Positions 34,656 to 43,098 of a DNA stretch of 58,525 nucleotides are shown here, one piece after another. Every line of letters starts with the position of its first letter. The stretch's first letter is position 1. The DNA comes from JBIICI01 sp044238935 (GTDB lineage: Bacteria > Pseudomonadota > Alphaproteobacteria > Micavibrionales > Micavibrionaceae). Location of the stretch: NCBI GenBank assembly GCA_044238935.1, contig JBIICI010000012.1:1-58525 (forward strand), written 5' to 3'. The translations under genes and the position numbers were made by a program. The notes beneath the pieces were generated by a model. That model was not told where the DNA came from. It worked only from the letters and a program-made list of their open reading frames with translations, and searched no databases.

Positions 34656-35558
34656 ATGAGCGTTATTGCACAAAGTGCAGAATATCATTTTTATACAACC
34701 ATCGAAGAGATTCGCCCCAAAGCAAGCGAATGGACATTAATGCATTTTCAGTGGTCTTATAAAATATCACATACGGATTTATTAAAAAACATTGATCAAA
34801 TCCAAGAGAAGTTGGCTGGATTTGTGCAATCATCGACCCTTTTTGCCCAAGAAATTGAAAGTCAATTAAATGCGAACGCCTGCAAATCTTATGTTATGTC
34901 GAATTCAGACGTCATAATCTTGCTGCACGCCAATAATCCTGATGATGTTGATCCTTTATTCCAAAAATATGCGGCACGCATTGGGATGGATAATGCCTTT
35001 TGTTACAATGTTTCCACACGCATGTATGCCATACAACAATTGCGTGAGCGATTATTACTTTCCATCAAAGAAATTCATGCCTATCAAGAAACCACAGACA
35101 CCCATAAAGTTCAGAGTATCAAAGCACGCCGTGAAAAACGTGATGATATTATTATTATGCTGGTCGAAGATGATCGTTTTACGGCCTCTTATATTATCAA
35201 TATCCTAAGCCGTGATTATGATGTGGTGCATGTCAGATCGGGGGAAGATGCTATTTTGGCTTATATGGATCATGCCCCTGATGTTATTTTTATCGATATT
35301 CACTTACCCGGAATTGATGGCTATCAGGTTTTAGAAACAATCCTAAAAGTTGACCCTGATTGTTATGCCGTTGTTCTGAGCGCAGATAGTGTGCGCTCCA
35401 ATGTTGAAAATGCCTGCCGTATCGGTGCAGATAGTTTCTTGAAAAAACCCTTTACAAAGGAGCGCTTACTCTCAAAAGTTCACAAGGCACCCACCGTGAA
35501 GCAGGCGCTGTTGACACGCAATCCCAACAAAGATAGCGGCGCTATTATACGATACTAA
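34656..35558 (+). CDS. Response regulator with uncharacterised N-terminal region
   Basis: The C-terminal half is a receiver domain (about residues 160-280). It has the acidic pocket MLVEDD, the phospho-acceptor Asp in VIFIDIHLPGIDG, and the conserved Lys in SFLKKPF. The first 150 residues are mostly helical and match no domain I recognise. No DNA-binding domain follows the receiver, so output may be by protein contact. The ATG at 34656 is preferred over a TTG five codons earlier. It lies divergent from the GGDEF-EAL gene. Its 3' end overlaps the convergent uvrB by 14 bp. Confidence 0.86.
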   Translation: MSVIAQSAEYHFYTTIEEIRPKASEWTLMHFQWSYKISHTDLLKNIDQIQEKLAGFVQSSTLFAQEIESQLNANACKSYVMSNSDVIILLHANNPDDVDPLFQKYAARIGMDNAFCYNVSTRMYAIQQLRERLLLSIKEIHAYQETTDTHKVQSIKARREKRDDIIIMLVEDDRFTASYIINILSRDYDVVHVRSGEDAILAYMDHAPDVIFIDIHLPGIDGYQVLETILKVDPDCYAVVLSADSVRSNVENACRIGADSFLKKPFTKERLLSKVHKAPTVKQALLTRNPNKDSGAIIRY

Positions 35559-37554
35559 TCAGCTCTAAATCCAGCGATTCTAAACGCTTGATAATATCGC
35601 GAATCCGTGCGGCTTCTTCGAATTCCAAATTGCCTGCGGCTTCGCGCATTTGGGATTGTAGTTTTTTGATCTGAGCCTGTAAGTCTTGGGCGTTTTTGGG
35701 TAGCGGCATTTGTGCAGCAGGTTTTTTGCCCTTTGTGTCCTTGGATGGGGATTCACCAAACACATCGGTCAATAAATCACTGATTTTCTTTTTGATCGTT
35801 TGCGGTGTGATGCCATGTTCTAGGTTATAGGCAATTTGTTTTTCGCGGCGGCGCGCCGTTTCATCAATGGCAGCGCGCATGGAATTGGTGATTTTATCGG
35901 CATATAAAATTGCTTTCCCGTCCACATTCCGCGCTGCACGCCCAATGGTTTGGATCAGAGAGGTACGGGATCTTAAGAACCCTTCTTTATCTGCATCCAA
36001 TATGGCAACAAGGCGGCATTCTGGAATATCCAAGCCTTCGCGCAATAGGTTAATCCCAATCAGCACATCAAAAACCCCCAAACGCAGATCGCGGATAATT
36101 TCAATGCGCTCTAATGTATCCACATCGGAATGGAGATAGCGCACTTTGATGCCGTTTTCACTTAAGTAATCCGTCAATGCCTCAGACATTTTCTTGGTTA
36201 AAGTTGTTACCAATGCCCGCCCGCCTTGCTCTACAAGGCCGCGAATCTCGTGCATTAAATCATCGACTTGGGTATTGGTGGGGCGGATTTCGACAATCGG
36301 ATCGACCAATCCGGTGGGGCGAACAAGCTGTTCGACATAATGATCGCCTGCACGTTCCATCTCCCATACGGCAGGCGTGGCAGAAACAAAGACAGATTGG
36401 GGGCGTAATTTATCCCATTCCTCAAACATAAGCGGGCGGTTATCCATGGCAGCAGGCAAGCGAAAGCCATAATCCACCAACGTGGTTTTGCGAGATTTAT
36501 CACCTGCGTACATGCCGCGTAATTGTGGGATCATGACGTGGCTTTCATCGACAAATAAGACGGCATCTTCAGGCAGATATTCAAAGAGCGTCGGTGGGGC
36601 TTGACCAATATCGCGCCCTGTTAAATAGCGCGAATAATTTTCAATGCCTTGGCACATGCCTGTTGCCTCTAACATCTCAATATCAAATTGGGTGCGTTGC
36701 TCAATTCTTTGGGCTTCTAACAATCGATTTTCGGCCTTGAACCATGCTAAGCGTTCTTGCAGATCATGTTTAATATGCGCCACCGCCTGTTGCAGTGTGG
36801 GGCCTGCGGTCACATAATGCGAATTGGCGAAAACGCGCACCATGTCAAGGGATTTATATTTCTCCCCTGTTAAGGGGTCAAATTCTGTGATCTGTTCAAT
36901 CTCATCGCCAAACATCGAAAACCGCCATGCGCGATCTTCAAAGTGGGCGGGGAACAGTTCGACAATATCACCGCGTACGCGAAAATTGCCACGTTCAAAC
37001 GCCAGATCATTGCGTTTATATTGCAGCTCCACAAATTTTGCCATTAAATCTTGGCGGTTGATGCGATCCCCGATATTGACTGCAAAAGTCATGCCGTGAT
37101 AATCTTCCTTTGATCCAATCCCGTAAATGCACGATACGGATGCCACCAAAATTACATCGCGCCGTTCAAACAATGCCCGTGTGGCGGAGTGGCGCATACG
37201 GTCAATTTGCTCATTTATGGCAGAATCCTTTTCAATATAGGTATCACTGCGCGGCACATAGGCCTCAGGTTGGTAATAATCATAGTATGATACGAAATAT
37301 TCCACCGCATTATCGGGAAAAAACTCCCGAAATTCACCGTAAAGCTGTGCTGCTAAGGTTTTGTTATGCGCCAAGATCAAGGCAGGGCGCTGTAGGTTTT
37401 GAATCACATGCGCCATCGTAAAGGTTTTGCCTGATCCTGTGACCCCTAATAAAACTTGATCCATCAGCCCATCTTTGATCCCTTGGGTCAAGGCCTCAAT
37501 GGCGACAGGCTGATCGCCCATAGGGGCAAAGTCGGATTTGATTTTAAACATCAT
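35545..37554 (-). CDS. uvrB: Excinuclease ABC subunit B
   Basis: Damage-verifying subunit of nucleotide excision repair. The helicase-fold protein starts FKIKSDFAPMGDQPVAI and has the Walker A motif VTGSGKTFTM. The beta-hairpin region YYDYYQPEAYVPRSDTYIEKD follows, then Walker B-like DESHVMIP and the C-terminal helicase motifs IGINLLREGLDIPE and QTIGRAARN. A UVR domain (EFEEAARIRDIIKRLE) closes it. ATG 37554 or the adjacent ATG 37551 begins inside the last codons of the mscS gene (ATGATGTTTAA), so the two genes are coupled. Confidence 0.97.
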   Translation of the reverse strand: MMFKIKSDFAPMGDQPVAIEALTQGIKDGLMDQVLLGVTGSGKTFTMAHVIQNLQRPALILAHNKTLAAQLYGEFREFFPDNAVEYFVSYYDYYQPEAYVPRSDTYIEKDSAINEQIDRMRHSATRALFERRDVILVASVSCIYGIGSKEDYHGMTFAVNIGDRINRQDLMAKFVELQYKRNDLAFERGNFRVRGDIVELFPAHFEDRAWRFSMFGDEIEQITEFDPLTGEKYKSLDMVRVFANSHYVTAGPTLQQAVAHIKHDLQERLAWFKAENRLLEAQRIEQRTQFDIEMLEATGMCQGIENYSRYLTGRDIGQAPPTLFEYLPEDAVLFVDESHVMIPQLRGMYAGDKSRKTTLVDYGFRLPAAMDNRPLMFEEWDKLRPQSVFVSATPAVWEMERAGDHYVEQLVRPTGLVDPIVEIRPTNTQVDDLMHEIRGLVEQGGRALVTTLTKKMSEALTDYLSENGIKVRYLHSDVDTLERIEIIRDLRLGVFDVLIGINLLREGLDIPECRLVAILDADKEGFLRSRTSLIQTIGRAARNVDGKAILYADKITNSMRAAIDETARRREKQIAYNLEHGITPQTIKKKISDLLTDVFGESPSKDTKGKKPAAQMPLPKNAQDLQAQIKKLQSQMREAAGNLEFEEAARIRDIIKRLESLDLELISIV

Positions 37555-38956
37555 CTGGCTTTTGTGGCGATGGCATGAAAAAGACCGTACGGTGTGGGAA
37601 TGGAATTTCAATGCCACGCGCATCAAACAGCATTTTCATGCGGCGGTTAAATTCACGCCCAACTGTCCATTGCTCCCCAGCACGGGTTTTAAGGCGGGCT
37701 TTGATAATGACGGCACTGTCTGCAAATCGATCTAGCCCAAAAATCTCAATCGGTTCCAACATATCTTTTTTAAACGCATCATCAGCACGCATATCCACAT
37801 CGATTTCCTTTAAATACTCCATGACTTGATCGATATTTTCTTTATACGCAATGCCAATTTCTAAAACATAAAAGCTGAAATTTTTTGTATAATTTTCAAT
37901 AATACCAATCTCATGAAACGGGATTGTATAGACAATGCCACCAATACTGCGCATTTGAACCTTACGGATCGTGATTTTCTCAATCACGCCTTCGCGATCC
38001 GCTAATTTTACGACATCACCCACACGAATTAAATCTTCCATGATAATCGTAAAACCTGTGAGCAAATCCTTAACGACCGATTGCGCCCCCAAACCAATCG
38101 CGATCCCTACGATCCCCGCCCCAGCTAATAGCGGCATGATATTAATCCCGACTTCGGATAAGATCATCAAGGCAAAGATAGATACAATCCCAATCAGCAC
38201 GGCTTTTTGCAGCACAGGAAATAAAGTTTCCCAACGCGCAGGGCTGCTGGCACGGGCGTTTTTCATCATACGGCGTAGGGCAAAATTAGAAAATTCCCAT
38301 ACCGCCACGGCAATCAACAAAATAATAAAAATGCTTAAAACACGCCCTGACAGCCCAATCCAGCTATCACGTGATAAAAATCCGGGGAGGTCAAATTCCC
38401 ATACCGCCATCATCCCCACAATTAGGAAAATACTAAGCAGGCTATAGCCGCTCCAGCGGATAATCTTAATATACAGCCCCGATGATTTGGATTGCCCAAA
38501 GCGCAAGCGTTCAATCCTATGCAAAGGCCGCACAACCAAAAAGGCGGCATAATGAATAATGACCAAACTTAGACAATAGCAAAATAAAACAGCACCAGAT
38601 CCAATCACATGGCGAATGGACTTTCCCTTTAACCCCAATTTCTTGATGGATTGTTTATAAAATTTTGTTAATTCATCCGCAAGGCCATTGGTGACATCCT
38701 CAACAGGGATGGCCTCTGATAGCACAGGGAGAGCCTCAATGATCGGCGCAGGTTCTGTTGATGTGGCATCCTTTGAGGCTTCTTTTTCGGCCTCCTTTGT
38801 TGGCTCAGCTTTAACCTCCTCCTTTTTGGGGATGATTTTTTCAATGGCCTTGCTGGTTGCAAAAGATAGGCTTGGGGTAAAAATCAATAAACACAGCAAA
38901 ACCAGCCCTAAGATTAAGGATCTTTTTTGATGATTTTTCTGTGGACAATTTTGCAT
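37544..38956 (-). CDS. MscS-family mechanosensitive channel
   Basis: The 470-residue protein has a signal peptide (SLILGLVLLCLLIFTPSLSFA), a Lys/Glu/Ala-rich linker (about 30-75), several membrane helices and an MscS core. The pore helix and beta domain read AGAGIVGIAIGLGAQSVVKDLLTGFTIIMEDLIRVGDVVKL, typical of the family. The C-terminal domain ends with GIEIPFPHRTVFFMP. The start at 38956 begins the signal peptide; a longer frame extends into the upstream inverted repeat and is less likely. Confidence 0.93.
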   Translation of the reverse strand: MQNCPQKNHQKRSLILGLVLLCLLIFTPSLSFATSKAIEKIIPKKEEVKAEPTKEAEKEASKDATSTEPAPIIEALPVLSEAIPVEDVTNGLADELTKFYKQSIKKLGLKGKSIRHVIGSGAVLFCYCLSLVIIHYAAFLVVRPLHRIERLRFGQSKSSGLYIKIIRWSGYSLLSIFLIVGMMAVWEFDLPGFLSRDSWIGLSGRVLSIFIILLIAVAVWEFSNFALRRMMKNARASSPARWETLFPVLQKAVLIGIVSIFALMILSEVGINIMPLLAGAGIVGIAIGLGAQSVVKDLLTGFTIIMEDLIRVGDVVKLADREGVIEKITIRKVQMRSIGGIVYTIPFHEIGIIENYTKNFSFYVLEIGIAYKENIDQVMEYLKEIDVDMRADDAFKKDMLEPIEIFGLDRFADSAVIIKARLKTRAGEQWTVGREFNRRMKMLFDARGIEIPFPHRTVFFMPSPQKPDDV

Positions 38957-38974
38957 TGTTATTCTCACATTTAT

Positions 38975-39157
38975 TTTTTGAACACTAAGGGCACTAAGAA
39001 CCACTAAGAGGCACTAAGGATTTAGATCTGTTGAAAGAATAATCACCTATAAAAAAAGTTTTAGGCTTTTTTATGTCTTTTATTTCTAAAAAACTTAAAA
39101 CTAAGAATAAACTTCTTAGTGCACCTTAGTGGTTCTTAGTGTCCTTAGTGTTCAAAA
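38975..39157. repeat. Inverted repeat of CACTAAG units
   Basis: The left arm (38975-39019) has repeated CACTAAG words: GAACACTAAGGGCACTAAG, then AACCACTAAGAGGCACTAAG. The right arm (39115-39157) is its near-perfect reverse complement. The arms are about 43 bp, separated by about 95 bp of A/T. The structure occupies the entire gap between aspS and mscS and would fold as a long hairpin. No open frame is present. Confidence 0.8.
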
Positions 39158-39168
39158 TTCTTAAACCC

Positions 39169-40983
39169 TTATGCCGCATCAACGCTGCTTAACTTTTTCG
39201 GTAAATTCACCTTAATATGCAAATCCTTTAACTGTGCGTCATCGACCATAGACGGCGCGGCCATCATGGGGTCTTCGAATTGACCATTCATCACAAACGG
39301 ATAAATCTCCCGTAAGTTCGGCTCATCGGCAAACAACATGATAATGCGGTCTACGCCAAAGGCACAGCCCCCGTGTGGTGGTGCGCCGTAACGCATGGCG
39401 TTTAACATGCCGCCAAAGCGTTCCTCCAGCACAGATTGGTCGTATCCTGCGATCTTAAAAGCCTCTGCCATAATTTCGGGCTTATGGTTACGGATAGCAC
39501 CTGAACAAAGCTCAAAGCCGTTGCACACACAATCATATTGATAGGCGACAATATCCAACGGATTTTTATTTTTCAGATCATCCATGCCACCTTGGGGCAT
39601 TGAAAATGGGTTGTGGGAGAAATCGATTTTCCCCGTAGCCTCATCCAATTCATACATCGGGAAATCAACGATCCAACAGAATTTATAGACATCTTTTTCC
39701 CGAATATCCATCGCATCACAAATTTGATTGCGTGCCTTTCCTGCCAATTTCACGGCTGCGGATTCGGTATCGCACACAAAGAAAATCGCATCCCCTGTTT
39801 CAAGGGCGGCTTTTGTTTTTAGCGCATCCAGCGCATCAGATGATAAGAATTTTGCAATCGGGCCTTTTGCGCCCTCGGTTGGGTCAAACAAAATATAGCC
39901 CAATCCTGCCGCACCCTCACCACGCGCCCAATCATTGAGGGAATCAAAGAATTTACGGCTTTTGTCCGCTACATTCGGCGCACGAATAGCCCGCACCACG
40001 CCGCCTTGGTCGATAATACCCTTAAAGGCTTTAAATTCCACATCATCGCGTTTGAAAATATCGGTGACATCACAAATCACCAAGGGATTACGCAAATCAG
40101 GCTTATCAGAGCCGTATTTTTCCATTGATTCCTTATAGGTGATATGCTGCCACGGCGTAGGCGTTACAGCACGTTTTGTGCCGGTATAGCCAGAAAATTC
40201 CTCAAACGCGCCCCAGATCACGGGTTCCATTGTCGCAAAAACATCAGCTTGGGTCACAAAAGACATTTCCACGTCCAGCTGGTAAAATTCCGCCAAACGA
40301 TCCGCGCGGCTGTCTTCATCACGGAAGCAAGGCGCAACTTGGAAATAACGATCAAAGCCTGACATCATCAATAATTGTTTGAATTGCTGTGGTGCTTGCG
40401 GCAGCGCATAGAATTTACCGGGATGCAAGCGTGAAGGCACGAGGAAATCCCGCGCCCCTTCAGGCGATGATGCGGTCAAAATTGGCGTATTAAATTCCTG
40501 AAAACCCTGTTCCCACATACGCGTCCGTAAGGAGCGAATCACATTATTGCGCAGACGAATATTTTTTTGCATTTTTTCCCGACGCAAATCAATATAGCGG
40601 TGACGCAAACGGATATCTTCGCCGGCATTATCTTCATCCGCGACTTGAAACGGAATCACATCTGCCGCGGATTGCATATCAACTTGCTCGATAAATAATT
40701 CAATCGCGCCTGTGTTCAAACGATCATTTTTCGTTGTACCGGGGCGTTCGCGCACCGTGCCTGTTACCGTAATCACGGATTCAGAACGCCAGCGGTCAAT
40801 CGTATCAATCAAGGGTGATCCTTCATCCACCACGCACTGCGTGATGCCATAAGTATCGCGTAAATCAATAAACAAAACCCCACCGTGATCGCGTTTCCGG
40901 TGAATCCAACCGGATAAACGAACTTGTTGTCCTGCGTTTTCAGCGCGTAATGCGCCACAATGATGGGTGCGGTAAGGGTGCAT
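39169..40983 (-). CDS. aspS: Aspartyl-tRNA synthetase
   Basis: Class II synthetase charging tRNA-Asp, and in alphaproteobacteria often also tRNA-Asn. The N-terminus YRTHHCGALR leads into an OB-fold anticodon-binding domain (QVRLSGWIHRKRDHGGVLFIDLRD). The catalytic core carries LRHRYIDLRREKMQKN, SPEGARDFLVPSR, FYALPQAPQQFKQLLM, CFRDEDSRADRLAEFYQLD and GCAFGVDRIIMLF. The insert domain in the middle is of bacterial type. At 604 residues it is normal. The ATG at 40983 starts the conserved MHPYRTH. Confidence 0.98.
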   Translation of the reverse strand: MHPYRTHHCGALRAENAGQQVRLSGWIHRKRDHGGVLFIDLRDTYGITQCVVDEGSPLIDTIDRWRSESVITVTGTVRERPGTTKNDRLNTGAIELFIEQVDMQSAADVIPFQVADEDNAGEDIRLRHRYIDLRREKMQKNIRLRNNVIRSLRTRMWEQGFQEFNTPILTASSPEGARDFLVPSRLHPGKFYALPQAPQQFKQLLMMSGFDRYFQVAPCFRDEDSRADRLAEFYQLDVEMSFVTQADVFATMEPVIWGAFEEFSGYTGTKRAVTPTPWQHITYKESMEKYGSDKPDLRNPLVICDVTDIFKRDDVEFKAFKGIIDQGGVVRAIRAPNVADKSRKFFDSLNDWARGEGAAGLGYILFDPTEGAKGPIAKFLSSDALDALKTKAALETGDAIFFVCDTESAAVKLAGKARNQICDAMDIREKDVYKFCWIVDFPMYELDEATGKIDFSHNPFSMPQGGMDDLKNKNPLDIVAYQYDCVCNGFELCSGAIRNHKPEIMAEAFKIAGYDQSVLEERFGGMLNAMRYGAPPHGGCAFGVDRIIMLFADEPNLREIYPFVMNGQFEDPMMAAPSMVDDAQLKDLHIKVNLPKKLSSVDAA

Positions 40984-41046
40984 AAATCGTATCTGTCCTT
41001 AATTTTAAAATTGATCCCTTATTTATCAATCTTTCATCGGAAAAAA

Positions 41047-42063
41047 TCAAGGCATATCGATTTGTTTTTTACGAATAACCCGCCATTTCGCGACATTTTT
41101 GTTATGCGTAGCTAAATCAGGCGCAAAAACATGCCCCCCTGAGCCATCAGCCACGAAATACAAAAATTTATGCGTTTGGGGATGCAGGGCAGCATACAAC
41201 GAATCACGCCCGACATTACAAATCGGTGTGGGCGGCAGCCCTGCGTAAAGATAGGTATTATAGGGGCTATCGATTTTTAAATCATTGCTCCATAGACGCC
41301 TTCCTAAGGCTTGCTCGCCTTTGGTCAACGCATAGATTACCGTGGGATCGGTTTGCAAGCGCATGGAAATCCGCAGACGGTTGATAAACACACCTGAAAT
41401 CGCTGCGCGTTCACGCCCCAGCCCTGTTTCTTTTTCGATGATGGAGGCTAAGATCAAGGCATCTTGTGGGGTTTTTAGGACATCATCGACGGATGGATCA
41501 CGAGAATCCCATTGGGTTTTTAACAGATCCGTCATGGAGTTTTGCATACGCTGCACCACATGATCAATGGTTTCATCGCGTTGATACTCATAGGTGCTGG
41601 GGAATAGGCTGCCCTCTGTGATTACCTCTACGTTCGGGGCATCGCCCTCTAACGGCGGATTGAGTTGGGATAGGATTTTTAGAATCTGTTTGACCGTTAG
41701 CCCTTCGGCCAATGTAAATTGACGGCGTACCACATCACCTGTGCGCATTTTCTTTAGGATCATCGCAACGGAGCTATGCGCCGCAAATTCATATTCACCG
41801 GCTTGTAAAAACCCCTTTTGCCGTGTGCGCAAGACATGGATTTTGAAGAAGAGCGGATCACGGATAAGCCCTCTTTCATGCAAAATCTGGGCGATTTGAT
41901 CAGTGGAGCTGCCTTTATCAATCATCAATGTTTGGATTTGTGTCTGCTGCCCTGCTCTTGTGTAATCCCACCCCAAGCCATAGAGCGCAATCATGCCACA
42001 TAAAAGCAACAGGCTAAAGCCCAAAGCCACAGGAAACGCGTATTTTTTACCCCATAAATCCAT
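41047..42063 (-). CDS. mltG: Endolytic murein transglycosylase MltG
   Basis: Inner-membrane enzyme that cleaves nascent glycan strands and sets their length. It has one N-terminal helix (FPVALGFSLLLLCGMIALYGL), a LysM-like subdomain and the YceG core. The catalytic Glu lies in ILASIIEKETGLGRERA; TDPTVIYAL and YNTYLYAGLPPTPICN follow, both family hallmarks. The ATG at 42063 is chosen since the helix begins ten residues later. It is divergent from accD with about 100 bp between. Confidence 0.95.
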   Translation of the reverse strand: MDLWGKKYAFPVALGFSLLLLCGMIALYGLGWDYTRAGQQTQIQTLMIDKGSSTDQIAQILHERGLIRDPLFFKIHVLRTRQKGFLQAGEYEFAAHSSVAMILKKMRTGDVVRRQFTLAEGLTVKQILKILSQLNPPLEGDAPNVEVITEGSLFPSTYEYQRDETIDHVVQRMQNSMTDLLKTQWDSRDPSVDDVLKTPQDALILASIIEKETGLGRERAAISGVFINRLRISMRLQTDPTVIYALTKGEQALGRRLWSNDLKIDSPYNTYLYAGLPPTPICNVGRDSLYAALHPQTHKFLYFVADGSGGHVFAPDLATHNKNVAKWRVIRKKQIDMP

Positions 42064-42165
42064 ACGACCATCACTTTGCTTGTTTGAAAACTTGACATTT
42101 ATCCCAAAAAGGATAGACTGCCCCCATAAGATTGAAAAGATGTTAATAACAAAAAGTATAAAATC

Positions 42166-43068
42166 ATGAGCTGGTTGACCAATATTATTCGCCCTAAAAT
42201 TCGTTCTTTTGTCTCCGAACAAAAGGAAATGCCTGATAATTTATGGCATAAATGCCCATCTTGTGATGGAATGTTGTTCCATAGGGATTTAGAGGCGAAT
42301 TTAAACGTCTGCACCCATTGCGGTCACCACATGCCATTGGGCGTTGAGGCGCGCCTTGCCAGCCTGTTTGATGGCGCAAAATATAAAAATATTGATCTGA
42401 AAAAAGTCGCCCAAGACCCGTTGAAATTCAAAGATCGCAAGAAATACAGTGAACGTTTGAAAGAATCACAGCATAAAACAGGGCGTTACGATGCGCTGGT
42501 CATTGGGCACGGCACAATTTTAACGCAGCCTATCGTGATTGCCGCCTTTGATTTTGACTTTATGGCAGGATCAATGGGCGCAGCCGTTGGGGAGGGGTTA
42601 GTGCGTGCCGCCGAGGAAGCCGTACGCAGAAAATCCGCTTTGTTGGTAATCCCTGCCTCAGGTGGTGCGCGGATGCAAGAGGGCATGATGTCCCTCATGC
42701 AAATGCCAAGATCCATTGTTGCGGTGGAAATGGTAAAAAATGCAGGGCTGCCCTATTTGGTTTTATTAACCGATCCCACAACAGGCGGCGTCAGTGCATC
42801 TTTTGCGATGGTCGGCGATATTCATATTGCTGAACCCGGTGCAACGATTGGATTTGCCGGCAAGCGTGTGATCCAAGAAACCATTCGCGAGGCTCTGCCC
42901 GATGATTTCCAAACGGCTGAATATTTGCTGGAACACGGCATGGTCGATATGGTGGTTGCGCGTAAAGATTTGCGCGAAAAAATCGGGGAAATCTTGGATT
43001 TATTGATGACTCCTACCAAAAAATCTGTTTTTAAGTTATCGGATAAGAAATTGAAAAAAGCGGCATAA
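42166..43068 (+). CDS. accD: Acetyl-CoA carboxylase carboxyltransferase subunit beta
   Basis: Beta subunit of the carboxyltransferase that makes malonyl-CoA. The N-terminal zinc ribbon is visible as HKCPSCDGM and NVCTHCGHH. The crotonase-like core carries GSMGAAVGEGLVRAAE, PASGGARMQEGMMSLMQM, LTDPTTGGVSASFAMVGD and EPGATIGFAGKRVIQ. At 300 residues it has the typical length. In alphaproteobacteria folC often follows, but here a degenerate asparagine-synthase-like gene starts 30 bp downstream on the same strand. Confidence 0.97.
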   Translation: MSWLTNIIRPKIRSFVSEQKEMPDNLWHKCPSCDGMLFHRDLEANLNVCTHCGHHMPLGVEARLASLFDGAKYKNIDLKKVAQDPLKFKDRKKYSERLKESQHKTGRYDALVIGHGTILTQPIVIAAFDFDFMAGSMGAAVGEGLVRAAEEAVRRKSALLVIPASGGARMQEGMMSLMQMPRSIVAVEMVKNAGLPYLVLLTDPTTGGVSASFAMVGDIHIAEPGATIGFAGKRVIQETIREALPDDFQTAEYLLEHGMVDMVVARKDLREKIGEILDLLMTPTKKSVFKLSDKKLKKAA

Positions 43069-43098
43069 GCCAGTAATTTTTAAAGAGAGCAAATAAAA

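Noticed and set aside
38957..39004. Longer start for the mscS gene extending into the CACTAAG repeat
   Set aside because: The extra residues derive from the repeat, and the signal peptide begins at 38956.
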